Of a stretch of DNA of 10,527 nucleotides, positions 6,831 through 10,527 are shown piece by piece. How positions within the stretch are numbered: position 1 is the stretch's first letter; the number at the start of each line of letters is the position of its first letter. This DNA is from Thermohalobaculum sp039185235. Its GTDB lineage: Bacteria; Pseudomonadota; Alphaproteobacteria; Rhodobacterales; Rhodobacteraceae. The stretch spans positions 1-10,527 of the forward strand of contig JBCDAS010000142.1 in the NCBI GenBank assembly GCA_039185235.1, given 5' to 3'. The position numbers and the translations under genes were made by a program. A model generated the notes under the pieces. The model saw only the letters and a list, made by a program, of their open reading frames with translations, was not told the origin of the DNA and made no database searches.

Positions 6831-8017
6831 CGGCGCCTCAACCAAGCCGCCAGAGCCATCGCCATGAAACCGACAAAGGCGAATCCGGCGGCCGCCAGCA
6901 AAACCAGATCATAACCCCCGACAGTCCAGATCAAGGCGCCGAGATAAGGCGCCAGCGCGAAACATCCCAAGTAAGGCAAGGCCATCCAGCCAAGCACCCT
7001 GGCAATCCCGGCAGGGCCACTAAACTCTGCAATGATCACCGGTTTCAAGATCGAGATCAGCCCATAGGTCGCGCCCTGCAAAATAACCGAGACAAAGATC
7101 AGGCCCGGTGCAGCACTGCTCACCAAAAGGATCAGAGCCGCAGCGACAACACCCGCGAATGAGATCAGGACAGCCGCCAAGCTGGTGATCCGCGCCCCGG
7201 CAATCATGATCGCCAGACGGCCAGCGACCTGCATCGGCCCGATGAGCGAGGCAGCCAACACCGCCGTCTGGGGCGCGATATCGCGTGAGTCCAAAAGAGG
7301 CAGAAGGTGGTTCAGGATGATCCCGTGATTGAGCGCCATCATCGGAAAGGTTGCGGCCAGCAAGAGTAGAAGTGCGAATGGCGCCACGCGATCGCCCCTT
7401 GGGCTACTCGAAGCTTCGGTCGGGGTCTCTGAGCAGCCCTCGATTAGTCTCGCTCCGAACCAGGATGCTGGAGCCGCGATCAACGCGGTTATCCCACCGA
7501 AAAGAACCGCCACCCAAGTCCAGTCCATCTCTTTGCCGAGCCAGGCCGCTCCGCTGAAAGCAATTGCCGATGCAAAGCCGCCCGCCAATGTGATTGCTGT
7601 GATCCCCTGGCGGGCCGCAGGACCTTTCGCCCGGGCAACCACTGCAAAACAGGCCTCGTAAAGCGCGCCTGCCTGGGCAATTCCGATCAGGATCCAAACC
7701 GCATAGAACCCCATCAGGCTCGTGGTGAGCGACAAAAGCGCAGCAGCCGCTCCACCCGCTGCGGTGCAAAGGCCCATCATCAAAGGACCATAGCCCCGGT
7801 CAATCAACCGCCCGGCAATCGGCGCCGCCAGACCCGAAGTTAGGACCGCCAGGGTCAATGCGAGGGTAATCTCAGGCTTAGACCAGCCGGTATCGCGCTC
7901 CCAACTCAAAAGCAGGGCTGCGAAGAGGTAGTAGATCCCCGCCCAAGAAATGGTTTGACCGATCGCGAGCAAACCGATCGCCAAACCCTCTCTCGGCTTC
8001 TTCAGGAGCGCAGACAT
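6818..8017 (-). CDS. Major facilitator superfamily (MFS) transporter
   Basis: A 399-residue inner-membrane carrier with about twelve hydrophobic segments in two halves, joined by a polar central loop containing CSETPTEASSSPRGD (around residues 200-214). The loop between helices 2 and 3 carries the MFS motif-A-like GRLIDRGYGP. It is predicted to move a small solute by proton-coupled antiport or symport; the substrate is not readable. The start at 8017 (MSALLKKPREG) puts a short basic N-terminus before helix 1. The frame stays open to 8158, but those 47 codons are non-hydrophobic, cross the repeat-rich spacer and are not typical of the family. No good Shine-Dalgarno precedes 8017, so the start is moderately sure. 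It shares 13 bp with the desaturase end and lies downstream of ppa on the same strand, separated by 144 bp. Confidence 0.9.
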   Translation of the reverse strand: MSALLKKPREGLAIGLLAIGQTISWAGIYYLFAALLLSWERDTGWSKPEITLALTLAVLTSGLAAPIAGRLIDRGYGPLMMGLCTAAGGAAAALLSLTTSLMGFYAVWILIGIAQAGALYEACFAVVARAKGPAARQGITAITLAGGFASAIAFSGAAWLGKEMDWTWVAVLFGGITALIAAPASWFGARLIEGCSETPTEASSSPRGDRVAPFALLLLLAATFPMMALNHGIILNHLLPLLDSRDIAPQTAVLAASLIGPMQVAGRLAIMIAGARITSLAAVLISFAGVVAAALILLVSSAAPGLIFVSVILQGATYGLISILKPVIIAEFSGPAGIARVLGWMALPYLGCFALAPYLGALIWTVGGYDLVLLAAAGFAFVGFMAMALAAWLRRRYAL

Positions 8018-8073
8018 AGTGCCAACATCGCAGCAATTTGCGACATCGCAAACCCATCCAAGCCGTGCTCGCA

Positions 8074-8149
8074 GAGCCGTCCGGGCGGGCGGGTGGGCGA
8101 GAGCAACCTTCGAAGTCAGCGGGGTGGTGCATGGGAGCCCGGACGGCTC
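8074..8149. repeat. 13-bp perfect inverted repeat flanking a 50-bp segment
   Basis: GAGCCGTCCGGGC at 8074-8086 recurs as its exact reverse complement at 8137-8149. The right arm also takes part in two local hairpins, so a long-range stem would compete with them. It may be an attenuator-like structure or the termini of a small palindromic repeat element. Confidence 0.6.
8083..8097 (+). other. G-quadruplex motif (four GGG runs, 1-base loops)
   Basis: The plus strand reads GGGCGGGCGGGTGGG. Four G-triplets separated by single bases are the pattern of a very stable parallel quadruplex. It lies 66-80 bases upstream of the MFS start, on the template strand for that gene, so it would act in DNA and not in the MFS mRNA. 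Confidence 0.6.
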
Positions 8150-8155
8150 CCGTCC
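8133..8155 (-). terminator. Possible ppa terminator/attenuator: two overlapping hairpins
   Basis: Just after the ppa stop, GGACGG/CCGTCC (8141-8146 and 8150-8155, 3-base loop) and GGGAGCC/GGCTCCC (8133-8139 and 8145-8151, 5-base loop) overlap, so only one can form. No U-run follows on the minus strand, so intrinsic termination is uncertain; the arrangement could equally attenuate read-through into the MFS gene. Confidence 0.4.
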
Positions 8156-8161
8156 CAAGTC

Positions 8162-8689
8162 TCAGCCAGCCACGCGATCAATTGCTTCCTGGATCATCTC
8201 GCGGGCCCGGTTGTGATCACCCCAGGCTTCGACTTTGACCCATTTGCCAGGTTCAAGATCTTTGTAATGCTCAAAGAAATGGTTGATCTGTTGGCGCGTG
8301 ATATCCGGCAGATCCGAGAAGTCTTCGATCTTCTCATGGCGCCGGGTGATCTTATTGGACGGCACAGCGACAATCTTCTCGTCCTTGCCCTTCTCATCTT
8401 CCATCACCAGAACCCCGATCGGACGGCAATTGATCACACAGCCTGGCACGAGCGGCCTTGTATTCGCGATCAAGACATCGATTGGATCGCCATCATCAGA
8501 GAGTGTATGGGGCACAAAGCCGTAGTTCCCAGGGTAGCGCATGGGCGTGTAGAGAAAGCGATCGACGAAGAGCGTTCCCGAATCCTTGTCCAACTCGTAC
8601 TTGATCGGCTCCCCTCCGATCGGCACTTCGATGATGACATTGATGTCCTCGGGCGGATTGCTACCGACGGGAATGGCGTCGAGACGCAT
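8162..8689 (-). CDS. ppa: Inorganic pyrophosphatase, soluble family I
   Basis: A cytosolic 175-residue enzyme that hydrolyses pyrophosphate to two phosphates, pulling biosynthetic reactions such as aminoacylation and nucleic-acid synthesis forward. The length matches bacterial family I enzymes. The signature D66-G-D-P-I-D71 is intact. Other active-site residues align one position after E. coli numbering: Glu21, Lys30, Glu32, Arg44, Asp98, Asp103, Lys105, Tyr142 and Lys143. The C-terminal block HYKDLEPGKWVKVEAWGD (141-158) is typical. The start at 8689 follows a strong AAGGAG six bases upstream (8696-8701). Its neighbours are an MFS gene downstream and, upstream beyond a 472-bp gap with a possible small plus-strand ORF, the membrane pyrophosphatase hppA. 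Both main ways of disposing of PPi are therefore encoded side by side. Confidence 0.97.
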   Translation of the reverse strand: MRLDAIPVGSNPPEDINVIIEVPIGGEPIKYELDKDSGTLFVDRFLYTPMRYPGNYGFVPHTLSDDGDPIDVLIANTRPLVPGCVINCRPIGVLVMEDEKGKDEKIVAVPSNKITRRHEKIEDFSDLPDITRQQINHFFEHYKDLEPGKWVKVEAWGDHNRAREMIQEAIDRVAG

Positions 8690-8861
8690 GGTTTTCTCCT
8701 TGGTTGAGTTATTGCGCGCGCTCTATGCTGCGCCGCACAAAATAGCAAGACTAAGTTTCCGTTCTCTGTCGTATGGCAACGCGGGCTTAGCCGCGCAGGA
8801 CAGGTGACACTCTCGCTTTGCCCAGATAGGGTAACGCGATGGTTAACGAAGGGCTTTATCC
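8690..8861 (-). promoter_or_regulatory. ppa upstream region
   Basis: 172 bp upstream of ppa and of the small plus-strand ORF. It carries the strong ppa ribosome binding site (8696-8701). I could not identify a convincing -35/-10 pair on either strand, nor a clear operator. If the small ORF is not real, the gene-free stretch is 8690-9161. Confidence 0.45.
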
Positions 8862-9098
8862 GTGCGCAACCAAACGGAAACCTCATCGCATTTGGATGAC
8901 CGCAAGAGGCTCCGAAAAATCCGTCATCAGACGGAGACGGGCGCACGGCAGCCAATCGCCAAAGCCCAAACAGACACGCTCGAGCAACCGCAGATCCCGC
9001 GTCGACGCTTCCAGGAGGACAGGATCACCATTGCACTCTTCCTCTTTGTTGCCTCCTGCACTTTGCTACCAATGAGCCTCCTGATCCTAACCGGGTGA
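8862..9098 (+). CDS. Possible small tail-anchored membrane protein, unknown function
   Basis: A 78-codon frame starting with GTG. An AAGGG eight bases upstream (8849-8853) could serve as ribosome binding site. The first ~52 residues are polar and basic (RKRLRKIRHQ, 14-23; PRRRFQEDR, 46-54), followed by one C-terminal hydrophobic segment (about 55-77, TIALFLFVASCTLLPMSLLI). A basic cytosolic part with a single terminal helix is a coherent design for a small membrane protein. About two thirds of codons end in G or C, fitting the local coding bias, and the overlapping alternative frame (ATG at 8839) does not show a hydrophobic tail. It converges on hppA and ends just before the hairpin at 9109-9135. 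I do not recognise the family. It could be a chance frame in an intergenic region. Confidence 0.4.
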   Translation: MRNQTETSSHLDDRKRLRKIRHQTETGARQPIAKAQTDTLEQPQIPRRRFQEDRITIALFLFVASCTLLPMSLLILTG

Positions 9099-9108
9099 AC
9101 CAAACGGG

Positions 9109-9135
9109 AAGAACCCGGGATGCCCCCGGGCTCTT
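9109..9135. terminator. Hairpin terminator between hppA and the small convergent ORF
   Basis: AAGAACCCGGG (9109-9119) faces CCCGGGCTCTT (9125-9135) with a 5-base loop. In the minus-strand RNA all 11 pairs form, the one DNA mismatch becoming G-U, 26 bases after the hppA stop. In the plus-strand RNA the stem has one mismatch and is followed within a few bases by a U-rich stretch (UUAAUUUUGGUUU). It is therefore a plausible bidirectional terminator. Confidence 0.7.
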
Positions 9136-9161
9136 GCAGTTAATTTTGGTTTGGCCTCCGC

Positions 9162-10527
9162 TCAGAGCAGAGGCGCAATGACGAGGCTCACAATCGCCAT
9201 CACATTGATGAGGATGTTCATCGAAGGGCCGGAGGTGTCCTTGAAAGGATCCCCCACAGTGTCGCCGACGACGACGGCTGCGTGGGTCTCGGTGCCCTTG
9301 CCGCCCAGATTGCCCTTCTCGACATACTTCTTTGCGTTGTCCCAGGCGCCACCCGCATTGGCCATCATGAGCGCCATAAGAACACAGCCCAGCAAGGCGC
9401 CAGCGAGCATGCCACCAAGCGCTTCTGGACCGATGATCAGGCCAACGGCTGGCGGCGCTGCCACGGCGATCACACCTGGCAGCATCATCCGCTTGAGCGC
9501 CGCGTTGGTGGCGATCTCGACGCATTTCGCGGTATCGGGCTCGGCGGTCCCCTCCATCAGGCCCGGGATCTCTTTAAACTGACGGCGGATCTCGTTTATC
9601 ATGTCAAAGGCCGCTTCACCAACGGCCGTCATGGTGATCGAGGAGATCAGGAACGGAATGGTGCCTCCGATGAAGATCCCGACCAGGACGATTGGATCAT
9701 CCAGCCTGAGCTCGAAACCGGGATTGTTCGCCGTCACCGTCTGCACGAAAGCCGCGATGATCGCCAGAGCAGCCAGAGCAGCCGCACCGATTGCGAAACC
9801 CTTACCGATGGCCGCCGTCGTGTTGCCGAGTTCATCGAGGCTGTCGGTGATTTCACGGACATCCGAGCCCATCTCGCCCATCTCGGCGATACCGCCTGCG
9901 TTGTCCGCCACCGGGCCATAGGCATCAATGGCCATCGTGATCCCGACAGTCGCCAGCATGCCAACCGCAGCGATACCCACGCCGTAGAGACCGGCCAGCG
10001 AGGTCGAGACGAAGACGATCGCGGCAAGGCAAAGGAGCGGTGCAACGACCGACTCCATTCCCACTGCGAGCCCGGTTATCATCACCGTAGCAGGCCCCGT
10101 CTCGCCGGATTCAGCGATCTTCCGAACCGGCTTTGCAGCCGTATAATACTCGGTGATCAGACCAATCGCCACGCCACCCGCAGCCCCTGCCAGAACCGCG
10201 AGCCAGATGTTCACACCCAAACCAAGAGACTGGATCACAACGAAGGCCGCTGCGAGGAACAACACGGGCGCACCCAGAGTTCCCGTCCGAAGCGCTGCCG
10301 CAGGTTCTTTCGAGGATTGCGATTTCACGACGAAAATCATGATGATCGACGCGATCAGGCCGGTAGCTGCCAGCGCCAGAGGTAGGAACATCATCGCCTG
10401 CGCGGTTTCTTCGCCGAGCGTCCCGGCCAAGGTCGCGGCAATCGCGATGGTCGCGATCATCGAGCCGCAATAGCTTTCGAAGATATCCGAGCCCATGCCC
10501 GCCACGTCGCCCACGTTGTCGCCCACG
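9162..10527 (-). CDS. hppA: Membrane-bound ion-translocating pyrophosphatase (C-terminal ~455 residues)
   Basis: This inner-membrane enzyme couples pyrophosphate hydrolysis to pumping of H+ (or Na+). The N-terminal third lies beyond the right edge; full proteins are about 650-720 residues. Numbering from the first visible codon, signatures are VGDNVGDVAGMGSD (1-14), DAYGPVADNAGG (201-212), a GNTTAAIGKG loop (234-243) and GDTVGDPFKDTSGPS (421-435), which supply the Mg-PPi-binding Asp and Lys residues. About eleven hydrophobic helices are visible. In the loop, Ala238 and Gly241 occupy the positions that are Lys and Thr in K+-independent enzymes, so this should be a K+-dependent type. The helix-6 Glu lies in FESY (Glu17), the position used by Na+-PPases and K+-dependent relatives, so the pumped ion is not settled. 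The gene ends in a hairpin terminator. Confidence 0.97.
   Translation of the reverse strand, partial: VGDNVGDVAGMGSDIFESYCGSMIATIAIAATLAGTLGEETAQAMMFLPLALAATGLIASIIMIFVVKSQSSKEPAAALRTGTLGAPVLFLAAAFVVIQSLGLGVNIWLAVLAGAAGGVAIGLITEYYTAAKPVRKIAESGETGPATVMITGLAVGMESVVAPLLCLAAIVFVSTSLAGLYGVGIAAVGMLATVGITMAIDAYGPVADNAGGIAEMGEMGSDVREITDSLDELGNTTAAIGKGFAIGAAALAALAIIAAFVQTVTANNPGFELRLDDPIVLVGIFIGGTIPFLISSITMTAVGEAAFDMINEIRRQFKEIPGLMEGTAEPDTAKCVEIATNAALKRMMLPGVIAVAAPPAVGLIIGPEALGGMLAGALLGCVLMALMMANAGGAWDNAKKYVEKGNLGGKGTETHAAVVVGDTVGDPFKDTSGPSMNILINVMAIVSLVIAPLL

Larger units (their letters stand above)
8018..8161. promoter_or_regulatory. GC-rich structured spacer between ppa and the MFS gene
   Basis: 144 bp holding the MFS leader and the ppa 3' end. 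It contains three overlapping, mutually exclusive inverted repeats (listed separately) and a G-quadruplex motif. I saw no clear sigma-70 promoter for the MFS gene. Confidence 0.5.

Noticed and set aside
5991..7395. GCGATCGC (HIP1-like) octamers at 5991, 6381 and 7388
   Set aside because: Three copies in the window are somewhat more than chance, but all are inside coding regions rich in GATC and CG steps; too few to claim a repeat family.
8018..8158. 47-residue N-terminal extension of the MFS transporter
   Set aside because: The extension crosses the inverted repeats and G-quadruplex motif, has no membrane or domain character, and MFS proteins normally begin close to helix 1.
8781..8796. Small GC-rich inverted repeat upstream of ppa
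   Set aside because: Only a few contiguous pairs form with a 3-base loop and a bulge; not distinguishable from chance in this base composition.
8839..9075. Alternative 78-codon plus-strand frame starting with ATG at 8839
   Set aside because: It overlaps the GTG-started frame, is rich in basic and Ser/Pro residues without a hydrophobic segment, and ends many codons in A or T, unlike local genes.

Overview
The window looks like chromosomal DNA from an alphaproteobacterium, most likely of the Rhodobacterales (Rhodobacteraceae/Roseobacter group). The reasons are moderately GC-rich coding sequence with GC-biased third positions, dense mixed-strand gene packing, and protein types that resemble Rhodobacterales relatives, notably the P-loop ATPase of unknown role and the MetA variant. 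This placement comes from recognition of protein families, not from a search. I see no rRNA, tRNA, CRISPR array, transposase, phage gene or recognisable defence system.

Layout, left to right. Bases 1-2930 form a minus-strand run, probably one operon read right to left: metA (homoserine O-acyltransferase), a Tat-exported alpha/beta-hydrolase lipoprotein, a polyphosphate kinase 2 (PPK2), and the first 18 codons of an agmatinase-like ureohydrolase that leaves the window. A 185-bp divergent region with a strong hairpin in the metA leader separates metA from a plus-strand periplasmic YceI-family gene (3116-3697). That gene converges on a minus-strand P-loop ATPase (3722-4585), whose last codons form a long, almost perfect inverted repeat. 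An 85-bp divergent region follows. A plus-strand APC-type permease (4671-5816) and a membrane fatty-acid desaturase (5880-6830) come next. The desaturase overlaps the end of a convergent MFS transporter (6818-8017) by 13 bp. Upstream of the transporter is a GC-rich spacer (8018-8161) holding overlapping inverted repeats and a G-quadruplex motif. Then come soluble inorganic pyrophosphatase ppa (8162-8689), a possible 78-residue tail-anchored protein on the plus strand (8862-9098), a hairpin terminator, and the C-terminal two thirds of a membrane-bound ion-pumping pyrophosphatase, hppA (9162 to the right edge).

Two themes connect the genes. One is phosphoanhydride metabolism: PPK2 moves phosphate between polyphosphate and nucleotides, Ppa hydrolyses pyrophosphate as heat, and HppA uses pyrophosphate to pump cations. 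The other is membrane and envelope biology: desaturase, permease, MFS carrier, YceI protein and lipoprotein hydrolase. The genes look like ordinary housekeeping and accessory metabolism. The most unusual signals are the competing hairpins with a G-quadruplex motif between ppa and the MFS gene, the hairpin built into the end of the ATPase gene, the ATPase/permease divergent pair of unknown function, and the small tail-anchored ORF between the two pyrophosphatases.
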